64,000 nucleotides of DNA. Origin: Drosophila miranda. Lineage: Eukaryota > Arthropoda > Insecta > Diptera > Drosophilidae. How positions within the stretch are numbered: the first letter of the stretch is position 1; each line of letters begins with the position of its first letter. The stretch lies in assembly GCF_003369915.1 (NCBI RefSeq), contig NC_046676.1, positions 18,582,001 through 18,646,000 on the forward strand. Direction: 5' to 3'. Made by a program: the position numbers and the translations under genes. Positions 11,601-21,396 of the stretch are shown here, piece by piece. The notes under the pieces were generated by a model that ran no database searches, was not told the origin of the DNA, and saw nothing but the letters and a program-made list of their open reading frames with translations.

Positions 11601-13122
11601 GCACCAGTAGATTCTGACATACTTTTTCGACTAAAACTGAATGTGAACTGAGAGATGGAGGAGGAGGAGAGCGATCTGTCCTACTTTAAGCTACTACTAC
11701 GAGTTGGGCTTTTGAAGAGAGAGAGATAGTACGAATAGATTGTATTTACAGATTGTACGGATAGATATGGAAAGATATCGGTTAAATGCATTAAAGACAT
11801 ACACATCTCTCAAAATTGTATTTACAAGTGCCTTCTCGGCCACAATGCATTTCAGAACGTTTCTTTCATTGGCTGGGATATTCATTCTTCCACAGAGGAG
11901 ATCATATTTACAGACCCACAGTAATCATCGCTCTGAAACGCACTGTACTTAGACACACACTCCCACTCACGCGCACACAGTACTATATACAGCTCTACGC
12001 ACACACACAGCTCTACGAATTGCTAGTGGGGATTACAATCAATCTGTTGGTCATATACCGCCATGGCTTTGTTGGCAAGCTTCCACATCTTGGCCAGAAA
12101 CTGGATTCGATTCGATTCGATTCGATTCGAGGCGGGGAGCAAGGAAAGGTCTCGTCTCCTAAAGCGTAACGGTATAGTGTCTGTCTGTCCAGCGAGAGCG
12201 GCGAGGAAAGACTGCCAGCAAGAAAGGAATGCTACTGCGGGGGCCACTGAATTATGCCCTGCCCGATAATATGGCAATCCTGATGACGTTCGCCATGTCA
12301 GCGGCCTCTTCACGACAGCCGAAAGCGAAAAACTTTTGCGTCCTGACGTCACAACAGGATTGGGGGCGGGCGGTGGCGGAATCAGAATAAACAAATTTTG
12401 CACACAACTCGATTAGTACGGGCTTCGTGGAAGGAGGGAAGGGAGCTCCTCCCTGGTGTACATCCCTCCTTGGGAGGCATTCCAAGTTACATATTTATTT
12501 TGATGTGCATCTAAATGAAAAGGTGAGCCTAGCGTCGTATTCGTGAGTGAGTGATTTATTGACTCTTTTATTGCGTTGCGTCTGATGAGGATTCGACACT
12601 CATCAGTCCCGTCCCCCCCCCAATGGCCCCTTTTGCCTCAACTCCGGAACGCCTTGGACCAAGTACGGGTGTAGTGGGCTAAATAAATTGGTAGCTGTAA
12701 CCAAATTGCACGGCCTGAGCTGATCCGGGCTGGGGCTGGGGGCTATGGGCTGGCTGGCACGCACATGGATTGCGCCGGAAATTGCAAATTATGTATCGTG
12801 ACAAACTTCCATCAGGACTGCCATCCGAAGCGGAAGGCTTTCAGCGGAACTTATTAAAAAGTAAGCGGAAAACGAAATTTAAAAAGCAAAAATAGAAAAA
12901 AGGACAAGACAAGGCCGTAAAGAACTCCGCTCTGGCATTACGTTGCCAGCTGTCGAGGCGAAAGGATGTGTGCGACCAGCAGCAAGTCTCAAGTGAGATG
13001 TGTGGTGTGTGGTGAGGAGACTCTATATCTAGAGGGATTGGATCTGGGATCCCTGATGCTAGGTACGTTACCTTGGCCTTGGTCTGCTTGCCATCGCCCT
13101 TGGCTCCTTTTGTTTCCGGCAT
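8651..13122 (-). CDS. Axonemal outer-arm dynein intermediate chain, DNAI1 type
   Basis: Read on the minus strand, coding exons 13072-13122, 10423-11100, 9913-10342, 9773-9850, 8895-9708 and 8651-8834 join in frame to 744 residues. DNAI1-type chains carry outer dynein arms in motile cilia and sperm tails. Visible signs: a lysine-rich start; a DDFDAW/PDDQLDLTEAEL block shared with vertebrate DNAI1; a long Asp/Glu-rich stretch; the NQFNYCERAALTYTNP block; a WD40 propeller in the C-terminal half containing SAVGDVKWAPYSSTVFAAVTT-like repeats. An in-frame stop just upstream supports the ATG at 13120-13122. The first intron is about 2 kb (11101-13071); whether an additional small exon lies inside it is uncertain. 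It is probably the orthologue of D. melanogaster CG9313. In flies such genes act in testis and chordotonal neurons. Confidence 0.85.
11405..11620 (-). other. Open frame inside the first intron of the dynein gene, possible alternative first exon
   Basis: An ATG at 11618-11620 opens an Ala/Val-rich then acidic segment ending in SNSDDDE, directly followed by a GTAACG donor-like site that would join in phase 0 to the exon starting at 11100. A second candidate phase-0 exon with a strong GTGAGT donor ends near 11314. Neither shows similarity to DNAI1 that I can recognise, so both may be chance. Confidence 0.2.
12103..12130. repeat. Pentanucleotide microsatellite (GATTC)n
   Basis: Five to six perfect GATTC units in tandem within the dynein gene intron. 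Confidence 0.9.
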
Positions 13123-13572
13123 GGCTGACTACTCCTCGTTGCGGTATCGTTTACTTATATATTTTTTTTAAAAATGATTTTCGTCTTATGCGATTCTGGA
13201 CTGATTTGTTTTTCTGCTCCCTGACAGTAGTCTGAGAGATATCTTGTGTGCGTATTTCACTAAACCAAAGCAAACTAAACGAAAAACTAAAACTTTACGT
13301 AATTCTATTGACAAAGGAGGGAAATGTGTTGTGTTGGGTTGGGTTGCCCGTAATTTGTTGCCATTTGTTTATTTCAGTTTCTATAGAAATTTGGCCGAAG
13401 CCACACGCACCAGGTTGCGGTTACCATTTGCATATCGATTGCCGCCGGGATCTCGCCCGAAGGTTATTGCCAAATACACAAGTCGGGAGGCAATGTATTG
13501 ACCAGCCAGGGAATATATTTTTCCATCGGTTTCTGTGTGAAGTCCTTTGTGTTCTTTACTTTCGAATGCATT

Positions 13573-13578
13573 TTTATT
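13573..13578 (-). terminator. Polyadenylation signal for the candidate microprotein transcript
   Basis: TTTATT on the plus strand is AATAAA on the minus strand, about 95 bases after the microprotein stop codon. Confidence 0.4.
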
Positions 13579-13672
13579 ATACGACTATATACCGATCGGT
13601 TGTACATCATTATCATTACAAATATGGCTTGATTAATCTATGTACCACGGACTTGGCTTCAATGATGGCGCT

Positions 13673-13810
13673 TTATGTTTGCTGCCTCAGGCTTTTCACA
13701 TATCGCACTGGAAGCTCCGGCAGATAAACGGAGACAAAGAACATCGCCGGCCCGAACAATATCATGCACATCAACCAGTAGAGCAAGCCGAAAAATGTAA
13801 TGGGGTCCAT
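13673..13810 (-). CDS. Candidate 45-residue membrane microprotein
   Basis: A minus-strand frame runs from ATG at 13808-13810 to TAA at 13673-13675. It starts MDPITFFGLLYW, continues as one long hydrophobic helix with an internal Gly-Pro, and ends in a polar, basic tail (YVKSLRQQT). The codon use looks like that of neighbouring genes, and AATAAA (plus-strand TTTATT at 13573-13578) sits about 95 bases past the stop. A possible leader exon with a TTTCAG acceptor lies upstream near 14050. I do not recognise the family. It could be a complete small protein or the last exon of a gene starting further right, but I found no phase-compatible join to the exon at 14979-15209. Confidence 0.45.
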   Translation of the reverse strand: MDPITFFGLLYWLMCMILFGPAMFFVSVYLPELPVRYVKSLRQQT

Positions 13811-14978
13811 ATGTATATTAAGCTATGATCGATCGATACTAGTGTCTTCTGTGCGTGTAAATTGTAAATAAATAACTAATATCACTAAACACCGGTCTTG
13901 AATGTGGAGATTGTGCTCCGATGCTTCTAATAGGTTTACAGATATTGCTGCAGGTCACTTTAGATGATGATAACTTATCCAACGTTACGGCAATGCTGAC
14001 AAAATATCGTACAGATCCACATACGTAGGAATATATCTTCAAGCGCGCCACCTGAAATGAGATATGAGATCAGTTAGTGGTCCAATTATAACCATTTTGC
14101 GAGAGTTTCGTTTGCGGATCTTACAGCGTGCTGTTTCCTGCCCTGTTCGACGGTAACTGCCCCAGCTGCTCCACTGACTCACGCACTTTATACTCGTATA
14201 CTCGTATACTTGTATGGTGGCCCTCATATGTTATGGCTCACACCCAGTTGTTGTGTATTTTTGGGGCTATCCCCGGGCAAATCACATTCTAAATGTGGGG
14301 ACTTTTTCAGCTGCTCTTGACGCCAGTTAATTCGTAACTGATCCCCGGACAGGCCTCCTCCTCCCCGAAGCGGCCCAACAGGTTCTAAAGTTCCAGTTCT
14401 CGCTCAGAACTTTGAGCCGAAAGCGTGACTACGAGTGTACGCTGAAAACTCATACAATGTTCAAGGCAAAGCAGAGCCAGATAGATCTATGACAACACAA
14501 ACTGGTTTGCAGGCCCCACAACCTCCAGTGAACGATTGAACGTAAAGCGATTGTCTTTTAATTTAAATTTAAATTGAACGATTTGATGGAGCCACAACAC
14601 TGATCGTTTCTGGTTGGTTCCACACAATCTTTGATGGCAGGCATTGAACGTTTATCAGTGGTCAAAAAAATTGTCATTGCAATGGGTATATTATGTTGGA
14701 ATGAGTACATATGGAGGAGTACGGCTATGTACAAGGACTGATACGTGATGGGAAAAGAAATTATAAATATCTGTAGGTAGACTCAAGAAACAAGAGTAAT
14801 TTTCTAACCGCCCTAGATGGAAAGGGTACTGCCCTATTGATTTCAATCTTTATCTAATCTAAATTTACACAATTGTTGATATCTCTCCACTCAAACTACA
14901 CCCCCTTTAAGAGCTCCTAAACTGCGGAAATGACGAATCGTTCTTTCAACTCTGCCTTGTAACAAGTTCTCCCCCAAC

Positions 14979-15209
14979 TTACATGATATAGAAGTAGTTA
15001 TCACTGTCCTTGCGTTTGGCATCGCAATGGTTGGTTTTGTTAATGGACGTGGAATTCGTGGAACTGGTATCCATGTGCTGGGAGCTGGAGTTCCAGTTCC
15101 GGCCCCAGCGATTGGTGCTCTCACTACCATGTCCATTCTGCTGCTGATGATTTCCGAGATTGTTGTTGCCCTTGCTGGAGCCGGCGAAGAATGACTTTAC
15201 GCTATCCAT
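14979..15209 (-). CDS. Asn/Ser/Gln-rich open frame, candidate first coding exon of an unrecognised gene
   Basis: A minus-strand frame of 76 residues starts MDSVKSFFAGSSKG and is rich in Asn, Ser, Thr and Gln, with a charged end (DAKRKDSDNYFYI). The last codons overlap a strong splice donor: ATCAT is followed by GTAAGT. The frame may therefore continue into a downstream exon in phase 2 rather than stop at the TAA at 14979-14981. If joined to the acceptor near 14051 it would end after only four more residues. I do not recognise a family and expression is not shown by the sequence. Confidence 0.35.
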   Translation of the reverse strand: MDSVKSFFAGSSKGNNNLGNHQQQNGHGSESTNRWGRNWNSSSQHMDTSSTNSTSINKTNHCDAKRKDSDNYFYIM

Positions 15210-17206
15210 GATGCGACCCTCGTTGCAGATCTCGCTTTCTTTGTGTGGATCGTTTGGATTGGATTTGTGTGTGTGTGTGTGTCGAGCCTCCGCAGAAACA
15301 GTCGAAAATTGATAAAGCTAAAAATATATATGTATGTATATATACCATAATTTATTTATTTTGACTGAATCTTGTTTTTTTTATGTTAGTCGGCTCGCTC
15401 GAGCCTGTGCGGGTGCGGCTGTTTCCAAGTGTTGGGACTCATTTGTTTGCTTATTTTGGGTGTCGTGTCGTACGATATAAATTAATTTAATTTGTGATGC
15501 AGCTCAACAACAGGTCGCTTATTGATAAGATTTTCTATGACGATGGTTCAAGATAAAGGAACACCATTTTGCCTTTCATTGTTCTTTATGCACATGTAGG
15601 TATTTATGAGAAAGTACATAAACCGGAGTTCAGACAGCACAAAGCACAAAGAACAGAAACAACCTGAGGTGTTGTTCAAACAAAGTTCGATAAAAAGGCA
15701 CACATTATAGTAGAAAGTAAGTGGAAAGTGCGTCTTAATTTAAATCTACAAGCCATAGCTATGTACACCTATATTATGACTATACATGGCGTGTGGGTAT
15801 AGTGTCGATCCAGTACATATTATCAATTAGCGGTTCAGAACAGTTCACTGGCGGCGCTGATAGCCGTATCATGAGAATCCAAAATGACTGAAACACGCGC
15901 ATTCTTTGGGATCGGATCCATGGGAAATAGTTTTCATGGTTAGTTAGTTAGTTGGTTAGTTGGACGTGGCAAGATTAGGAGATGGCCATGGAAGCATATA
16001 GCAAGGCATACTGGGAGACGGGACTGATAAAGCCATTTATGGGCTGACAGCCGACCTACCTCACACTCAATTGCCGTTGTAACACGATAAAACAATAACT
16101 AGTGACGTGACTAGTTTCTGTCGCGGATTATTTACTTCAATTGCAATTGCTTTGACACTATTTCGCCCTGCCCTGGACTTTTTCCAGCAGAAAGACTGAA
16201 GCACGACACACTTCGCTTCGAAGTTCGAACCGCTTTGCACAACGTCTGTGATCGCTTTGAACGATGAAGTGCCGCCCGCCGCAGTCCAATAAATTTGAAA
16301 ATTTCAGTGTTGCTATTCGTTTGTTTGTTGGTATTGGTGATCTCTGAGGCGGTTTTTCTAGTTTGTTTTGATCGATGTTTCTTTTCTGTTGTATATATGT
16401 ATATATATGTACATATATATATAACACCCATGTACGTATCTTTCGGCCGCTTTGTTTTCGCCTCTCCTACCTGTTAAACCATGGCCGTTCTACCTGAATT
16501 ACTTGAAGAGTATATAGAAACCTTGTAAACGAACTTCCGTCTTTGTCTGTTTTCTTTCTCCCACTCTAGTTCTCTTTTTGTGATCTCTCTCCCCTTCTCT
16601 CTTTGGGTTTTGTTGTGCTCTGCACGCATTGATAAGAGTATATGTGCGTTACGTGCGAGTATGTGTGCATTTTACAACTGTTCACACACAATGTTGTAAT
16701 TTTTTTACATACAGCTGCTGTGGACTTTAGACTTTCGAGTTTTCGTCTGTCGTATATATGTATATACTGTAGTAAATGTATATGTGGAGCTATGTACATA
16801 CAAATATGTTTGTCGGTATGCACATACATATGTGCTTACTTTACCGCGTTGGAATGCAATCGCAACTAAGCAAATACCCTACACAATTTCACATTGAGTT
16901 TTCATCTGAAACATGTTGCATGATAGGTATCGATTGGACATTTCATATGATTCACTCACCTAATAAACTAATTATAATAATAATAATTTATATTTCTTCT
17001 TAGTTTTATCTCTGTTGGCGACCAAAAACGAAGCGACCAGAAAGCGATTGTGCCATAATTAAAGAAACAAAACAGATAAGATTTCAGTTCAACTAACAAA
17101 CAATTTTTAATTCAAATGAGCGGTAAAATCGATTAATTTATATTGGTATGATCGATTTTAGATTTACTTTACGCTAATGCATTCACCAGATCTTCGTTAG
17201 CCTAGT
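15210..17206. other. Non-coding, AT-rich stretch
   Basis: I see no supported gene. Several short frames rich in Tyr, Ile and Cys overlap TATATG-type simple sequence (16385-16420, 16750-16830) and look like chance. It probably contains the promoter side of the candidate minus-strand transcript that includes 14979-15209. Confidence 0.4.
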
Positions 17207-18305
17207 TATACCCGATACTCAAAATGAGTATTGGGGTATATTAGATTTGTGGTAAAAGTGGATGTGTGTAACGTCCAGAAGGAATCGTTTCCGACCCCAT
17301 AAAGTATATATATTCTTGATCAGCATCAATAGCCGAGTCGATTGAGCCATGCCTGTCTGTCCGTCTGTCCGTCCCCTTCAGCGCCTAGTGCTCAAAGACT
17401 ATAAGAACTAGAGCAACGATGTTTTGTATCCAGACTTCTGTGATATGTCACTGCTACAAAAATAAATCAAAACTTCGCCCCGCCCACTTCCGCCCCCACA
17501 AAGGACGAAAATCTGTGGCATCCACATTTTTAAAGATACGATAAAGCCAAAAACGCAGAATCGTAGAGGATGACTATATGTTCTAGAGTGTAAAATCTCA
17601 ACCAGATCGTATAATTATTATAGCCAGAATCAAGAAAACAATTTCATTCTTTCTCGCTCTGTCTCTCTCTAACACACAGGTTTCATGGTCGGCTTTGCGA
17701 ATTGCAAAATATGAGTTCAAGGATCTCAGAACCTATAAGAGCCAGAGCAACCAAATTTGGTATCCACACTCCTGTGATATCGGACCTTGACCGTTTCGTG
17801 TCCAAATTTCGCCACACCCCCTTCCGCCCCCGCAAAGGACGAAAATCTGGGGCATCCACAAATCTCAGAGACTATTAAAGCTAGAGTAACCAAATTTGGT
17901 ATCCGCACTTCTGTTAGATCTCATTATAAAACGTATATCTCAGAATTTCGCCCCACCCCCTTCCGCCCCCACAAAGAACGAAAATCTGTTGCATCCACAA
18001 TATTGCAGATTCGAGAAAACTAAAAACGCAGAATCATAGATAATGACCATATCTATCAGACTGCTGAATCTGGATCAGATCGGATCATTTTTATACCCAA
18101 AAGGAACAAATCAATTTGCAGTAGCTACGCAGCGCCCGACGTCACGCTCAGACTGATTTTCTGTCTCTCTCGCACGCACTCTTTGTCGTGTCGTTTAATA
18201 TTAGCGGCGTCTGCCGGAGGAGAGCCATACTGACTAAGTATCGGGTATAACTGTAGAGTTGCGGTGTCCGCAGCAACTCACAACGTTCCCCCTCGTTTTT
18301 ACTAG
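17207..18305. mobile_element. Non-autonomous Helitron of the DINE-1/INE-1 type, about 1.1 kb
   Basis: The left end begins TATACCCGATACT and its inverted copy AGTATCGGGTATA lies near the right end at 18237-18249, the subterminal inverted repeats of this family. The internal words for a TATATATTCTTGATCAGCA block and an AGCCGAGTCGATTGAGCC block at about 17305-17350 are family hallmarks. The right end has a short hairpin (GAGTTGC at 18256-18262 pairing with GCAACTC at 18273-18279) and finishes in CTAG at 18302-18305, matching the Helitron CTRR terminus. It has no coding sequence. It contains three copies of a block of about 135 bp. Confidence 0.8.
17391..17999. repeat. Three internal repeats of about 135 bp inside the Helitron
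   Basis: Copies at about 17391-17526, 17721-17860 and 17861-17999 share the order: CTATAAGARC word, ACTTCTGTGATAT word, CGCCCCACCCCCTTCCGCC block, and end CGAAAATCTGTGGCATCCAC. Copies two and three abut directly; a spacer of about 195 bp separates them from copy one. Confidence 0.75.
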
Positions 18306-18423
18306 GAAAAGGTGTCAGCACGCTAGGTCACACAATTGATAAGAACCGATTCCCTGTTAATCATGAAATACAGCAGCACATTAATCCGGATTAGTCGCTG
18401 GGGACATATTCACCGGAATCGGA

Positions 18424-19776
18424 ATGGCTTTTTTGGATTGGCAAGACGTGCTCCTATGGAGTGTACTGTACCTCCTAGCTGGCGGCACTACGAACAATTG
18501 TAGGTATACCTCCGCGTGCGCTTACAGTTTGACTTGTGCAAGATGAATCTCTTTCAGTGGCAGAAAATGAAAACTGCTTCTACTGTGTGCCCATTGACGA
18601 GTGCGGGAAACTGTCTGGAATCCTCCAGCAGGGTAGAAGTGCGCCATTGGAGGAAATCCGCTTGATATACAAATCCGGCTGCAATGATTATCGCGGTTTG
18701 TTCTGCTGCGAAAACGATCCGAAAGGCATTGAGGAACTTCAAAAACAAAACTGTGGTGTATCTGAAGCCCTTCCAGGGGACCTCAACTACCGCGTCGTTA
18801 ATGGCAAGGAAGTGAAATTAGGCTCCAGACCATGGATGGCACTGTTCTTGACCAACCGCTCCGCCAATGCCGAACACTTTTGTGGTGGCTCGCTCATAAC
18901 GCAACGTATGGATACGATACCCTCCTAAACAGATAGCCACAGATTCACTATAGTCACACAATCTCTTGCAGGATTTGTACTCTCGGCAGCGCATTGTTTC
19001 ACCAAACAGGAGTATGGGGACATGTGAGTTATATGTACAATACCTAAATATGTATTGGCTTCATGTTCTATCTGAATTTTTGATTGATATTGATATTGAC
19101 GCAGAAACTCCGTGGTGGTTCGCTTGGGAGAGCACGATGTGCGACATATCAGGGACTGCAGGACCTATGGGGACAAGGAGATTTGTGCCCCACCGTCGGA
19201 GGATTTCGCCATAAAACAGATAATTTCTCACGAATTCTTCTCGTACAGCTCCAAGTATCACGACATAGCCCTGGTGGAGCTGGCCTCCCAGGTGGAATAC
19301 AAGAGTGAGTTATTTCGAGTATTTGATGATCGGTGATTTTCAGAGCCAAGCGATCTCTTCTTGCAGTACACATCAAACCCATATGTCTGCCCCTGAACGC
19401 CAAGATGCAACAACTGGCAGAAACCATAAATTCCTTCAGCGTGGCCGGATGGGGCAGACTTAATGCCTATTCCGTTCGTGGCTCCGATGTCCTCATGGCC
19501 GCCGATCTGCAGCGCACACACCGCAAAATGTGCACCATCAAATATAGTATGTGGGTGAAGGAGAGCCAAATCTGTGCTGGCAGCAGCATCACAGCACAAG
19601 ATTCCTGCCGCGGCGACTCCGGCGGTCCCCTGGGGAGTCTCGTGAATTACCGCGGTCGACCCCGCTTCGTTCAATTTGGACTGGTGAGCTTTGGATCCGA
19701 CTATTGCCAGAATCAGGCCGTTTACACAAACGTTGGATATTATCTGCCTTGGATAACCGAAATTATGGCGGAATAA
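18424..19776 (+). CDS. Clip-domain trypsin-like serine protease, secreted
   Basis: Five exons (18424-18499, 18558-18905, 18972-19023, 19105-19304, 19367-19776) join to 361 residues. A signal peptide leads into a six-cysteine clip domain (CVPIDEC to GLFCC). A linker with the NCGV cysteine follows, then activation cleavage after Arg at YR/VVNG. The catalytic triad is complete: His149 in AAHC, Asp212 in HDIALVEL, Ser310 in GDSGGP. Asp in QDSC six residues before the Ser predicts trypsin-like specificity. Clip proteases run cascades such as Toll activation and melanisation in haemolymph. Its 3' end faces the next protease across 56 bp. The exact D. melanogaster orthologue is not certain. Confidence 0.85.
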
Positions 19777-19832
19777 CCAATTCGTATAGGTATACATTTA
19801 CAAGTAAAGTACAAGATTCTTACAGTAAAAGA

Positions 19833-21025
19833 CTAATCAGACCACACAATGCTCTCGATCCAGTCGGTGAAGAGGTGGACCTTGGTATAGACGCTCGGGA
19901 GACCCTGGGTGCCGCACACCAAGCCATAGGAGACGATGCCAATTACTTGTTTGAGGCACGGATAGAGCGGATGCTGCACAAAGATGGGTCCACCCGAGTC
20001 GCCGTTGCAGGTGTCGGCGTTGCTGGTGAGCGATCCGGCACAGAACTGGGTGCGCGTCTCGATGCCCTGCTGGAGCCGCTCCAGACACTGCTCGTCGCTG
20101 AAACGCTGCAGGGTGACCTTCAGTAGGTGCGACGACTTCGTGCCCTTGTCTGAAGTGAACCCCCAGCCGGCGGCAGTCAGTTGGCTGTTCTCGTCGCCGC
20201 TGCTGGGTGGCAGGCAAGCGGGTGCCACATGTTCGTTAAAGACTGCCGCCCTGTCTATCTCAATGATGGCAATGTCGTTTTTAAACCCATCCTCGTCATC
20301 GTACGACGGGTGCACCACGTAATTGACTACTCGGAAGTCCTGAACTTGGGCATCGTCTGTGGTGCTGTTGTAGTCCAGCTCCCCGAGACGCACCACAAAT
20401 TTAGGAGAGTCAAAGTCGGGATCAAGTCGTTCGGCCTTCGATCTGTATATGCGGGGATTATTATCAGGCACAGTACTGCTTCCGCAGGTCTTCTACTTAC
20501 TCGCTGGTTTCCAGACAATGCGCCGCCGTCAGTAAAAATCTGGGATGCACCAGAGCTCCTCCGCAATCCCAGTTGATGTCGGCCTTATCGTTCCCCTTTG
20601 TGCCAATCAGCGCCATGAAGGGGAACTCCTGGCCAGCCGCCTTCGAGCCGCCGACAATGAACGGCGTTGAGCGACAGGAGGCTCTTGCCTCGTTGAAACG
20701 TTTGCACTCTGGTGAAGAATCGTTTAAATATCACCTTGGTTATCGCAGTTGTTGTTTGCAGCTCACCCCGCTCAAACGGATGCGTTTCATCGGCCGGCTT
20801 CTGGCTCTGGTGATCCAGCGGTATCGGACAGCACACGATATCGTTGAACTCGTCACAGTACTTGATATCCGCTCCTATCAAGTGATGGTTGTAGAATATC
20901 ACGGGACAGTCGGTGGCGGTCAGCTCCATGCACTCGCCTGTCCCATTGTCGCAGAACTCGGCCCAGATACAGGTCGAAAGAAGCAGCAGCAGCCAAAGCT
21001 GAACTCCGACTAACGCATCATCCAT
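19833..21025 (-). CDS. Clip-domain serine protease of the snake-like group, secreted
   Basis: Minus-strand exons 20767-21025, 20501-20708 and 19833-20442 give 358 residues. A signal peptide follows the ATG at 21023-21025; an upstream in-frame Met at 21121 would bury it. The clip domain has six cysteines (ECMELTATDC to DIVCCP). The activation site is unusual: TPF/IVGG, with Phe103 at P1 rather than Arg or Lys. The triad is complete: His150 (TAAHC), Asp212 (NDIAII), Ser305 (CNGDSGGP); an Asp in ADTC predicts trypsin-like cutting by the mature enzyme. Snake in the dorsal pathway likewise has a non-basic activation site, so this one probably needs a chymotrypsin-like activator. It may correspond to D. 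melanogaster CG3700, a weak inference from gene order. Confidence 0.85.
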
Positions 21026-21396
21026 TTCCGACTGCGTCTCGAGCGAAACTGAGAGTTGATCACGAGGCGAGCTCTTCGACCGCACAATACAATGATCGCC
21101 GAGAGCTTTAATCTCAGACAAGTTCTCTGTTGTGACTCATTCATGTGCTTCGAGCTACCAGGAAGAAACACCTCCATTAACCAGTACACGTTCATATAGG
21201 ATTATTGAATAAATATTTTGAAATCGGCTTAAGCTTGGGCGCTTAGCTTATCAGAGAATAATTTAAGCTATAAATGGTATTATTACTTACAAGATATGAT
21301 GATTAATGCGAAAACCGGTACACGACAAGATCTATTAATACTAATATATTTAACTTATGCTAGAGCTAGGTATTACGTCTGGAAGGGCTTCTATAT
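21026..21396. other. Intergenic between protease and Med23
   Basis: This holds the upstream region of the minus-strand protease and the 3' UTR of Med23. It is AT-rich with no coding signal. Confidence 0.4.

Larger units (their letters stand above)
11101..13071 (-). other. First intron of the dynein intermediate chain gene
   Basis: About 2 kb of non-coding sequence apart from the doubtful alternative exons near 11.3-11.6 kb. It contains a short pentanucleotide repeat at 12103-12130. Confidence 0.5.

Noticed and set aside
16295-16477. Plus-strand frame with a signal-peptide-like start
   Set aside because: The rest is Tyr/Ile-rich translation of TATATG simple sequence, with no supporting exon structure or homologue.
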